A DNA stretch of 64,000 nucleotides. Origin: Corynebacterium capitovis DSM 44611. GTDB taxonomy: Bacteria; Actinomycetota; Actinomycetes; Mycobacteriales; Mycobacteriaceae. A model generated the notes under the pieces. That model was not told where the DNA came from. It made no database searches and saw nothing but the letters and a program-made list of their open reading frames with translations. The position numbers and the translations under genes were made by a program. The stretch is taken from NCBI RefSeq assembly GCF_030440535.1, contig NZ_CP047117.1:868001-932000 (forward strand), given 5' to 3'. Positions 57,385-64,000 of the stretch are shown piece by piece (position 1 is the stretch's first letter; each line of letters begins with the position of its first letter).

Positions 57385-58351
57385 TTCCCTCATCCTCGAC
57401 CAGATTTCCGGTGGAGCGGATGCGGGAAGCCTGACAACCGCGGACACGATCCTCGTCTGCGATGACCCGACCGGGGATTTGACGGCTGCAGCCTGCGGGT
57501 CTGGCCGTAGGGTTGTCGTGCTCGATTCCGATTACTCACGGTGCCAGCGAGCCATCTCCCTGGGCGCGCAGATCGCGGGGGACCGGCGTCTCGATGAGTT
57601 CCTGGCGGGGTCGAATGGCTCGGCTGTAGCGGTCGGGGAGATGCCGAAGTCACTGTCCCGGTTGGACTACCTGGCCCGTTCGATCGCCGGCGCCGGTTTT
57701 GACACTGTTACGTGCGTGTTCGGGGCGAACAACAAGCACCTCGCGCGCTCAATGAACGAGACGCTTGCGACGTCTTTCGAGGAAGTATCCGCGTCTCGCG
57801 GGCGAGGGAAGTTTCGCTGCCTCGTCGCCACAGGGCCGCGCAATGTCACCTACGAGCCAGCGGCCGGAGACGGGCTCGTCGCTGTCGGCGGTGTTTTCAG
57901 TGGTGCCCGCGCGGACCACGGAGGCGAGCTCTTACGCTCCGCGCTACCCGCCCAGCTCGGGCGATTCCTTGACCTAGGGTGTGGGAACGGATCGGTGTCT
58001 CGGGGCCTAGACGGTGACATCACGGCGACCGATTCGGACGCGGATGCCGTCCTCTCAGCCCGCGCTATCGGGCTCAGCACGACCTGGGACGACGCGGGCT
58101 CGCGCTTCCCGGCGGGTACTTTCGACACGATCGCCCTCAACCCACCCTTCCACGCGGGAACCACGGTCGACGCGACGCTCGTCTCATCGCTTCTCGACGC
58201 CTCCGCCCGCCTCCTCGCTCCGGGTGGTTGCCTCTACCTTGTACACAACTCGCATTTGCGCTACAGGCCGGAGGTGGAGCGCAGGCTTGGATCCGTCGAG
58301 CAGGTCGCCCGCAACCAGCGCTACACCGTGCTGCGCGCCACCGCCCGCTAG
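57371..58351 (+). CDS. RsmC/RlmG-type class I SAM-dependent methyltransferase
   Basis: 326 aa in two halves: a degenerate N-terminal methyltransferase-like domain (residues 1-170) and a C-terminal catalytic domain with LDLGCGNGSVS (SAM motif I) and the NPPFH motif of guanine-N2 rRNA methyltransferases. This duplicated layout is that of RsmC and RlmG, so 16S or 23S rRNA is the likely substrate. TTG 57371 overlaps cobA by 14 nt. The stop shares CTAG with the AAA ATPase gene. Confidence 0.85.
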   Translation: MRTLDSLILDQISGGADAGSLTTADTILVCDDPTGDLTAAACGSGRRVVVLDSDYSRCQRAISLGAQIAGDRRLDEFLAGSNGSAVAVGEMPKSLSRLDYLARSIAGAGFDTVTCVFGANNKHLARSMNETLATSFEEVSASRGRGKFRCLVATGPRNVTYEPAAGDGLVAVGGVFSGARADHGGELLRSALPAQLGRFLDLGCGNGSVSRGLDGDITATDSDADAVLSARAIGLSTTWDDAGSRFPAGTFDTIALNPPFHAGTTVDATLVSSLLDASARLLAPGGCLYLVHNSHLRYRPEVERRLGSVEQVARNQRYTVLRATAR

Positions 58352-59451
58352 CTGATCCGTCGCGGGCCACGGTGGCTGCGGATGAAGTCGCCCAAATATG
58401 GCTGGGCGAAGGCTACCCGGCCCCAGCCGGCGGGCATGATGAGGTCACGCTCGATGAGCTTGCTGCGGGTGTCGCTCACGGCTGAAAGAGGTCGGCCCAG
58501 CGTCTTTGCTATCACCGACGTTTCTACCACCGGACCGTCTAGCCCCGCCATCGCGTCGAGGTACTCCCGCTGGCGGGGCGGGACGTCGCGAAGCGAGGGT
58601 TGATGTATCTGCGTACCCAGTCGCTCAACGGCTTCTTGGCGCACCCCATGTACCACCCCTTCCGTTATCTCTCCGGATGAAGTGTCCCATGCCAGGTAGC
58701 CGATCAGCTGCACGAGGAAGGGGTATCCCTGGGTGAATTGTGCGGCGGCCTCGGCGGCACCGGGCGTGAACGAGCGTCCCGCTTCGAAGGCGGTCTGGGT
58801 AAGGGTCCGTGCGGCGTCGTCAAGCGTGAGCGGGCCGAGCTCATAATGGCGCGCACGGCGCATGAACGTCGCCCCCGGGAGGTCGAGCAAGCGGTTGACC
58901 CCCCGAGTGAGGCCGGCCATCGCGAGGGCGACATCGGCGTCGTCTCGGACGAGGTCCTGGTAGGCGACGGCGATGTGGGAGAGGTCAGCTGGGTCGGCGT
59001 CTTGGACTTCGTCGATGGTGATCAGAACCCCAGTTGTGATGGCGGCGAGGAGTTTTCGCATCGCGGAGGTAAGGCGCGGCACGGGAGGGGCCTCCTCCGT
59101 GAGCTCGCTGCTCACCGACCCGATTCCGGCCACCGAGAACCCCGTTAGCTTGCGGTCCGGTTGGGGTTCGAGCTCGGAGAGGGTTTCAGGGATGGTGGAG
59201 AGGGTGAGGGTCTGTGCCATCCCCTCGCGTCCAGATGCTCGCACCACGAGCCACCCCTGCTTCCTTGCCCGGTCCTCCAGCTCGGTGAGCAGCACGGTCT
59301 TACCGATGCCCCGCGAACCCGATACGATAAGACTGCGGTGCGGGTCGCCCGGCCCGTTGGCCACGGCGCGGTCGAAGTCGCTGAGCACGGCTTCGCGGCC
59401 GGCCCACACACGGGGGCTGGCTCCAAAGGTGGGGCGGAACGGGTTCGACAT
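58348..59451 (-). CDS. AAA family P-loop ATPase with C-terminal winged-helix domain
   Basis: 367 aa. Walker A GSRGIGKT at residues 45-52 and Walker B LITIDEVQD near 143-151. The C-terminal 75 aa (PPRQREYLDAM, then TSVIAKTLGRPLSAVSDTRSKLIERDLI) look like a winged helix that can bind DNA. The layout resembles archaeal-type STAND/Orc1-Cdc6-like ATPases; function unknown. The start ATG 59451 is 7 nt after TACACT on the minus strand, and an array of four TTGATAAT-type octamers lies just upstream. Confidence 0.8.
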   Translation of the reverse strand: MSNPFRPTFGASPRVWAGREAVLSDFDRAVANGPGDPHRSLIVSGSRGIGKTVLLTELEDRARKQGWLVVRASGREGMAQTLTLSTIPETLSELEPQPDRKLTGFSVAGIGSVSSELTEEAPPVPRLTSAMRKLLAAITTGVLITIDEVQDADPADLSHIAVAYQDLVRDDADVALAMAGLTRGVNRLLDLPGATFMRRARHYELGPLTLDDAARTLTQTAFEAGRSFTPGAAEAAAQFTQGYPFLVQLIGYLAWDTSSGEITEGVVHGVRQEAVERLGTQIHQPSLRDVPPRQREYLDAMAGLDGPVVETSVIAKTLGRPLSAVSDTRSKLIERDLIMPAGWGRVAFAQPYLGDFIRSHRGPRRIS

Positions 59452-59458
59452 GCGCCCC

Positions 59459-59464
59459 AGTGTA
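59459..59464 (-). promoter_or_regulatory. Leaderless -10 box of the AAA ATPase gene
   Basis: TACACT on the minus strand, 7 nt before ATG 59451. The region where a -35 box would lie is taken up by the octamer array. Confidence 0.6.
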
Positions 59465-59469
59465 GGCGA

Positions 59470-59510
59470 TTGATAATTTGATAATCGGACGCCGTTGATA
59501 AATTGATAAT
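59470..59510. promoter_or_regulatory. Four TTGATAAT-type octamers in two tandem pairs (probable operator)
   Basis: TTGATAAT at 59470-59477 and 59478-59485; TTGATAAA at 59495-59502 and TTGATAAT at 59503-59510. The two pairs start 25 bp apart. The AT-rich block stands out in GC-rich surroundings and spans the -35 region of the AAA gene. Confidence 0.7.
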
Positions 59511-59536
59511 TACGTCGGAGGCTGGTGACGTGTTCC

Positions 59537-60247
59537 TTAAACAACCACAGTGAGCTGAGTGCCGGACGCCTCGACCTCGAACCCGGCGTCACGTGCGACG
59601 ACGGCCACGTCGTCAACCGACCCGCAGTCCGGCCCGAGAGCTAGGGCGCGAGCCAGTTCACCCTTGTATTTCTTGTTGAAGTGACTGACCACCTTACGGG
59701 CGCCGCCAACGAGCGTTTCGACCCGCACGGTCACGGCACCCGCGGACGGGCCGAGGGCGAGGTAGGAACCCGAACGCAGGTCGACGATGAACCCCTCCTC
59801 CGATAGCACGTCGCTAATCGACGTCCCCCAGCGCGCCTTCATAGTCACAGCACGCCCATCGCGCGTAGGCACTTTCGAGGACGCGGAGAGGCGGTACCGG
59901 GGGATGAGGTCGCCGGCGCGGACGAGCCCGAAAAGAGCGGACCCGACTGCTAGGCGAGCTGTGGCGGGGGCGGGAAGGGTGGTGGCACGCAGGGCGTCGT
60001 AAAGAACCCCGGTGTACCGCAGGATCGCGGGCATGACGGGGGCTGAGCGGAGCGACCTGTTTTGCTCAGCGTCGGCGCGTTTCGAGGCGGGCAGTTTGAG
60101 GGAGGCCATCATCGTGTCGACGTCGAGGGCGCGGAGGTCGTCGAGAAGCGACTGCCGGACCCCGTCGAGGGCGGGAAAAGAGAGGTCAAAAGCGGTTTCT
60201 TCCCCGCCGTCCGCCTTCGTCTCAGAGGGTGGGAGCACGATGAGCAT
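59537..60247 (-). CDS. yaaA: Peroxide stress protein YaaA family
   Basis: 236 aa, DUF328. [11 protein letters not shown] at the start and [10 protein letters not shown] plus SGSYLAL and [14 protein letters not shown] later are family landmarks. In E. coli YaaA lowers free intracellular iron under hydrogen peroxide stress; here the role is inferred. ATG 60247 is 7 nt after TAGGGT and divergent from proS. Confidence 0.88.
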   Translation of the reverse strand: MLIVLPPSETKADGGEETAFDLSFPALDGVRQSLLDDLRALDVDTMMASLKLPASKRADAEQNRSLRSAPVMPAILRYTGVLYDALRATTLPAPATARLAVGSALFGLVRAGDLIPRYRLSASSKVPTRDGRAVTMKARWGTSISDVLSEEGFIVDLRSGSYLALGPSAGAVTVRVETLVGGARKVVSHFNKKYKGELARALALGPDCGSVDDVAVVARDAGFEVEASGTQLTVVV

Positions 60248-60254
60248 GCCCCAC

Positions 60255-60270
60255 ACCCTAACGCTAAGAT
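60255..60270. promoter_or_regulatory. Bidirectional promoter core between yaaA and proS
   Basis: Minus -10 TAGGGT (60255-60260) and plus -10 TAAGAT (60265-60270), 4 nt apart. Both start codons follow after 7 nt; the genes are 30 bp apart. Confidence 0.6.
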
Positions 60271-60277
60271 GTCCCGC

Positions 60278-62056
60278 ATGATTACACGCCTATCTCAGCT
60301 GTTCCTGCGCACGCTGCGCGAAGACCCTGCGGACGCTGAGGTACCCAGCCACAAACTCCTCGTGCGGGCGGGGTACGTCCGCCGCGCCGCGCCGGGTGTG
60401 TACTCCTGGCTGCCTCTTGGCCTGCGTACGCTGCGTAAAGTCGAGGCGATCGTGCGCGAGGAGATGGACGCTATGGGGGCCCAGGAGCTGCTGTTCCCGG
60501 CACTGCTGCCCCGGGAACCATACGAGGCGACAAACCGCTGGACGGAATACGGCGATGATTTGTTCCGGTTAAAAGACCGGAAGGGTGCGGATATGCTGCT
60601 GGGCCCCACCCACGAAGAAATGTTCACTGCCGCCGTCAAGGACCTGTACTCCTCGTACAAGGATTTTCCGGTCACGCTCTACCAGGTGCAAACGAAGTAC
60701 CGGGACGAGGCGCGCCCGCGGGCGGGAATTCTGCGCGGGCGGGAGTTCGTAATGAAGGATTCTTATTCCTTTGACATGACAGACGAGGGCCTCGGCGCAT
60801 CGTACGCGGCGCATCGCGCGGCCTACACCCGCATCTTTGACCGTGTCGGCATCCGCTACGAGATTTGCCAGGCCACGTCGGGCGCGATGGGAGGGTCGGC
60901 CTCGGAGGAATTCCTCGCTTACTCCGAAAACGGTGAGGACACCTTTGTCGTGTCCACGGCGGGCGATTACGCGGCGAACGTGGAGGCGGTCACCACGGTC
61001 GCGCCGGAAGAAAGCACGGTCGAGGGATTGCCCGAGGCGCGCGAGTACGACACTCCGAAGTCCGAGACGATTGACGCTCTTGTCCAGTGGGCGCGCGACG
61101 AAGGGATTAAGGTGGACGGGCGCGAAGTCGAAGCGTCCGACACGCTGAAGTGCATGGTCATCAAGGTGACCGACCCGCGCAACCTTAACGACGATGGCGA
61201 GCCCGCCGGCCCCCAGCTCACTGGCGTCCTTATCCCGGGGGATCGTGAGCTGGACGAGAAGCGGCTTGAGGCGGCGCTTGAGCCGGCGACCTTTGAGCTA
61301 GCCAGCGACGAGGACTTCGCTCAGTCCGGGTTCTTGGTCAAGGGATACGTAGGTCCCCGCAGCCTCATATCCAACGGCGTCAAGGTTTACGCTGACCCGC
61401 GGGTTGTGCGCGGTAGTTCCTGGATCACTGGGGCGGACGCACCCCAGCGCCACATTGTCGGCCTCATCGCCGGCCGCGATTTCGAGCCCGACGGCTTCCT
61501 CGAAGCTGCGGAGGTGCGCGAGGGCGACCCCTCGCCGAGCGGGAACGGCACGGTAAAGATCGCCCGCGGTATCGAGCTGGGCCATATTTTCCAGCTGGGC
61601 CGCAAATACACCGAGGCGATGGACGTGAGCATCCTCGACGAGAACGGCAAGCGCGCCACCCCGACGATGGGCTCGTACGGTATCGGCGTCTCGCGCATGG
61701 TCGCGGTCGTAGCTGAGCAGCGCCATGACGATAAAGGGCTCGTGTGGCCGGTCGAGATCGCGCCCTACCAGGTGCACGTGGCCGTCGCCAACAAGGACGC
61801 GGCGGCGATGGAGGCGGGCGCGGCGCTCGTCGAACAGCTCGACGCGGCGGGGATTGAGGTCCTCTTCGACGATCGTCCGAAGGTCTCCCCGGGTGTCAAA
61901 TTCAAGGACGCCGAACTATTGGGAATGCCTTTCATTGTGATCCTGGGCCGCTCCTTCGCGGACGGGGTTGTCGAACTGCGGATCCGCGGCGGGGAAACGC
62001 TCGAAGTGCCCGCCACGGAGGTCGTCGATAAGCTGGTCGGGCTCGTTCGCGCCTAG
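60278..62056 (+). CDS. proS: Prolyl-tRNA synthetase (bacterial type)
   Basis: 592 aa. Class II motifs: [24 protein letters not shown] (motif 1 region), [22 protein letters not shown] (motif 2) and [17 protein letters not shown] (motif 3). The editing (INS) domain lies between motifs 2 and 3, roughly residues 220-405, with the C-terminal anticodon-binding domain after. ATG 60278 matches the family start [18 protein letters not shown] 60269 overlaps the -10 box. Confidence 0.96.
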   Translation: MITRLSQLFLRTLREDPADAEVPSHKLLVRAGYVRRAAPGVYSWLPLGLRTLRKVEAIVREEMDAMGAQELLFPALLPREPYEATNRWTEYGDDLFRLKDRKGADMLLGPTHEEMFTAAVKDLYSSYKDFPVTLYQVQTKYRDEARPRAGILRGREFVMKDSYSFDMTDEGLGASYAAHRAAYTRIFDRVGIRYEICQATSGAMGGSASEEFLAYSENGEDTFVVSTAGDYAANVEAVTTVAPEESTVEGLPEAREYDTPKSETIDALVQWARDEGIKVDGREVEASDTLKCMVIKVTDPRNLNDDGEPAGPQLTGVLIPGDRELDEKRLEAALEPATFELASDEDFAQSGFLVKGYVGPRSLISNGVKVYADPRVVRGSSWITGADAPQRHIVGLIAGRDFEPDGFLEAAEVREGDPSPSGNGTVKIARGIELGHIFQLGRKYTEAMDVSILDENGKRATPTMGSYGIGVSRMVAVVAEQRHDDKGLVWPVEIAPYQVHVAVANKDAAAMEAGAALVEQLDAAGIEVLFDDRPKVSPGVKFKDAELLGMPFIVILGRSFADGVVELRIRGGETLEVPATEVVDKLVGLVRA

Positions 62057-62898
62057 CTGCGCTGGGCGTGGGCCGCCAAATCGATGGCCGCCCTACGCCA
62101 CGTGGCGCTGAGCGCGTCAGCGGCTGCCTCACGCCATGCGGTGACAAGCTGGCTGTGAAGCTCGTCGACAAGAGCCCTCGCCTGTTCGGTGCCCGTGGGG
62201 GCGCCACCCGTAACGAGCTCGTAGCCGGCTGCCGGAAGGGGCACGTCCCCGCTGGGTTCAAGGATTGCGGTCAACGCGGCTCGGCGCTGCATCGACGCTG
62301 CGCGCAGCGCTTCAATGCGGGCCGCCAGCTCGGAATCCGCGAACGCCGCCGCCATGTCGAGCCCGTATTCGACGGCGAACTCGCGGTGAAGCAGAGCGTG
62401 TGCGGCGGCAAGGTCGGACGTGTCCGACACTGAGACGCTGGAGACGCTGGAGTCGCTGGAGTCACCTGAAAGGTCCACCGGCTGCAGGGCGACAACGTCC
62501 ACCGCCTGGGCTACGACCAGATCAACCGAATCGTCCGGGACCTTCTCCGCCGCTGCCACCGCGCCCGCGCGTACTTGGTCAATCAACGACGCTTCATCAA
62601 CAGCGCCGGCTGGAAGATCCGTATCGCCGTACCCGGTAGGGCAGGAGGTGGGTGCTTGCCCGGAGCTGTCGGTCCCACACAGGCGACGTGCCTCCTCGAC
62701 AAGCTGATCTGCCTGGGTGCGGCGCAGCGTTGCTGCCGTCGCAGGGTCGGCTCCGTCGCCGATGAGCGAAATACCATCGGCTGATGCTTGCTTGGCCAGC
62801 GCCATGATCTCGGCGTTGGGCCGCGGGCCGAGAATGTCCATCACCGAACACGATGACACGAGGACGGCGGCGGGAAGCACCACGAGCAGTCTTTTCAC
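62053..62898 (-). CDS. Lipoprotein, DUF4439-like
   Basis: 281 aa; starts [17 protein letters not shown] with Cys17 as lipidation site. The middle is Ser/Asp-rich and repetitive ([13 protein letters not shown]), and the C-terminal 130 aa are helical ([38 protein letters not shown]), consistent with the ferritin-like DUF4439 domain found next to proS in mycobacteria. Function unknown. GTG 62898 is 7 nt after TAGCCT on the minus strand; the much longer frame upstream is antisense to rimP. Confidence 0.75.
   Translation of the reverse strand: MKRLLVVLPAAVLVSSCSVMDILGPRPNAEIMALAKQASADGISLIGDGADPATAATLRRTQADQLVEEARRLCGTDSSGQAPTSCPTGYGDTDLPAGAVDEASLIDQVRAGAVAAAEKVPDDSVDLVVAQAVDVVALQPVDLSGDSSDSSVSSVSVSDTSDLAAAHALLHREFAVEYGLDMAAAFADSELAARIEALRAASMQRRAALTAILEPSGDVPLPAAGYELVTGGAPTGTEQARALVDELHSQLVTAWREAAADALSATWRRAAIDLAAHAQRS
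62432..62458. repeat. 9-bp coding repeat, three copies, in the lipoprotein gene
   Basis: GAGACGCTG, GAGACGCTG, GAGTCGCTG in tandem (plus-strand reading), followed by a partial copy. It encodes the Ser/Val-rich run on the minus strand. An inverted repeat GTCGGAC (62413-62419)/GTCCGAC (62422-62428) adjoins it. Confidence 0.8.
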
Positions 62899-62905
62899 GC
62901 CGGAA

Positions 62906-62922
62906 AGGCTACACGATAGGAT
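62906..62922. promoter_or_regulatory. Bidirectional promoter core between the lipoprotein gene and rimP
   Basis: Minus -10 TAGCCT (62906-62911) and plus -10 TAGGAT (62917-62922), 5 nt apart. Each start codon follows after 7 nt; the genes are 31 bp apart. Confidence 0.6.
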
Positions 62923-62929
62923 TTCCCGC

Positions 62930-63475
62930 ATGGCCTTTCCCGGAGTTGAAGAATTAACCAACATCATCCAGCCGGTTGCCCGGCGCCACGGCATGGACGT
63001 CGACGCCGTGCGGGTGGTCAAGGCCGGGGCCAAATCCCAGGTTGTGGTGTCGGTTGATTCGGACTCGCACCCTACTCTCGACGAGCTAGAAGTTTTGTCC
63101 AACGAGCTCAGCGATCTTTTCGACGCCAAAGAAGACGCCCAGGACCTCAACTTCGGAGCGGGGTACAGGTTGGAGGTCACAACCCCCGGTGTTGACCTCC
63201 CCTTGACGGAAACCCGCCACTGGCGGCGCAACCGCGGACGGCGGATCGAAGTAGACGGCGCCGCGTTCCGGATCGGCGCACTGAACAACGAGGGCACGTT
63301 CGTCGTTCTCATCTCGGCGGGCGCCCAGGCCGTGCATGTCCGGGCAGTTTCGGATCTGCACGGGGCAGTGGTAGAAATTGAGTTCAATACGCCGCCGGCC
63401 GGGGAGCTCGAGCTGGTGGAAAAGTCGTTTGATCAGGCCAGCGAGCTGGCCGTCGATGGAGAGGTAGACAAGTGA
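62930..63475 (+). CDS. rimP: Ribosome maturation factor RimP
   Basis: Helps assemble the 30S subunit. 181 aa; GYRLEVTTPGVDLPL is the RimP signature, preceded by the ferredoxin-like N-domain and followed by the Sm-like C-domain (RRIEVDGAAFRIG). ATG 62930 is 7 nt after TAGGAT. Its stop overlaps the nusA start (GTGA): the standard rimP-nusA operon. Confidence 0.94.
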   Translation: MAFPGVEELTNIIQPVARRHGMDVDAVRVVKAGAKSQVVVSVDSDSHPTLDELEVLSNELSDLFDAKEDAQDLNFGAGYRLEVTTPGVDLPLTETRHWRRNRGRRIEVDGAAFRIGALNNEGTFVVLISAGAQAVHVRAVSDLHGAVVEIEFNTPPAGELELVEKSFDQASELAVDGEVDK

Positions 63476-64000
63476 ATATCGACGTCAACGCGTTAAAAGC
63501 GATTGAGTCGCAGCACGGCATTGCCGTGAACGAGCTGCTTGAGACGATCGGCGCAGCGTTACTCGGGGCGTACCGGGAATACCGCGAGACCCCCGCGCCG
63601 GACGACGAGCGGGCGCGGGTCGACATTGATACGACGACCGGTGATGTCGCCGTGATCGTCAGCGAGCTCGGCGCCGACGGCGAGGTCGTTTCCGAGTACG
63701 ACGACACTCCCCTCAACTTCTCTCGGATCGGCGCGGCCGCAGTTCGCTCCGCAATCTTCCACCGGTTGCGTGAGGCTGAGGCGGGGCGCGTTTTCAGCGC
63801 CTACTCGGAAATCGAGGGTCACGTCGTCTCCGGTGTCGTCCAGCGGGACGCGCCGGCGGAGTCCCGGGGAATTACCGTGGTTCAACTCGGTACCGAGCAA
63901 GACCCCCAAGATGGCATCTTGCTTCCGGCAGAGCAGATCCCGGGGGAGCGTCTCACCCATGGTGACCGCGTTAAGGCATTTGTCGTGGGCGTGAACAAGG
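63472..64000 (+). CDS. nusA: Transcription termination/antitermination protein NusA, 5' part
   Basis: GTG 63472 overlaps the rimP stop. The frame stays open to the window end (176 codons). The N-terminal RNA-polymerase-binding domain is visible: NIDVNALKAIESQHGIAVNE, LLGAYREYRETP, FSRIGAAAVRSAIFHRLREAE, and the start of the S1 domain (SEIEGHVVSGVVQRD). KH domains lie outside the window. Confidence 0.93.
   Translation, partial: MNIDVNALKAIESQHGIAVNELLETIGAALLGAYREYRETPAPDDERARVDIDTTTGDVAVIVSELGADGEVVSEYDDTPLNFSRIGAAAVRSAIFHRLREAEAGRVFSAYSEIEGHVVSGVVQRDAPAESRGITVVQLGTEQDPQDGILLPAEQIPGERLTHGDRVKAFVVGVNK

Noticed and set aside
62053-63387. A 444-aa version of the lipoprotein starting inside rimP antisense
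   Set aside because: The lipobox signal peptide starts at 62898 and has its own -10 box; the upstream part is antisense to rimP.

Overview
The window is a contiguous, gene-dense, high-GC actinobacterial chromosome segment, almost certainly from a Corynebacterium. Evidence for this: a mycothione reductase gene next to a malate:quinone oxidoreductase gene; a SepIVA-like gene followed by DUF177, rnc and mutM; DUF2469 and DUF2631 genes; a penicillin-binding lipoprotein between ispG and map; and TANNNT-type -10 boxes directly in front of start codons. The species cannot be fixed from sequence alone. No tRNA, rRNA, CRISPR array, prophage or intact insertion sequence was seen.

Layout. 1-13.3 kb: the 3' end of lgt, pyk, then a mostly leftward block (pabC, fused pabAB, guaD, glgP, an M20 amidohydrolase, a GalT-like DUF4921 protein), glycerate kinase, and rightward gdhA. 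13.3-27.1 kb: cell division and DNA/RNA maintenance (sepIVA, DUF177, rnc, mutM), an amino acid symporter, acyP, smc, both SRP GTPases (ftsY, ffh) with amtB-glnK between them, and rpsP. 27.2-28.25 kb: a lower-GC island holding a small membrane-protein gene and a broken secreted-peptide-like gene, which separates rpsP from rimM. 28.25-38.9 kb: rimM, trmD (enlarged), tex, rplS, lepB, rnhB, DUF2469, yraN, yifB, dprA, xerC and a leftward M23-like gene. 39-51.4 kb: rpsB, tsf, pyrH, frr, cdsA, rlmN, dxr, a site-2 protease gene, ispG, a PBP gene and map. 51.4-64 kb: mtr, a hydrolase, mqo, selO, cobA, a methyltransferase, an AAA ATPase with an unusual octamer array at its promoter, yaaA, proS, a lipoprotein, rimP and the 5' end of nusA.

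Most of the window is housekeeping: translation factors and ribosome maturation (rpsB, tsf, frr, rpsP, rplS, rimM, trmD, rlmN, rimP, proS, map), protein export (ftsY, ffh, lepB, lgt, rip1-like protease), MEP isoprenoid steps (dxr, ispG), nitrogen assimilation (amtB, glnK, gdhA), folate synthesis (pabAB, pabC), and genome maintenance (smc, mutM, rnhB, dprA, xerC).

The strongest unexplained signals are regulatory or architectural. (1) About 26 genes start 6-8 nt after a -10 hexamer, which predicts leaderless mRNAs and fixes many start codons. (2) Four divergent gene pairs are only 24-31 bp apart, with two leaderless -10 boxes back to back. (3) Five convergent gene pairs share a four-base YTAR double stop. 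(4) A TTGATAAT-type octamer occurs four times at the promoter of an AAA/winged-helix ATPase gene. (5) A perfect 13-bp repeat occurs five times between ftsY and amtB. (6) The low-GC island between rpsP and rimM looks like a decayed bacteriocin-type or secreted-peptide unit.
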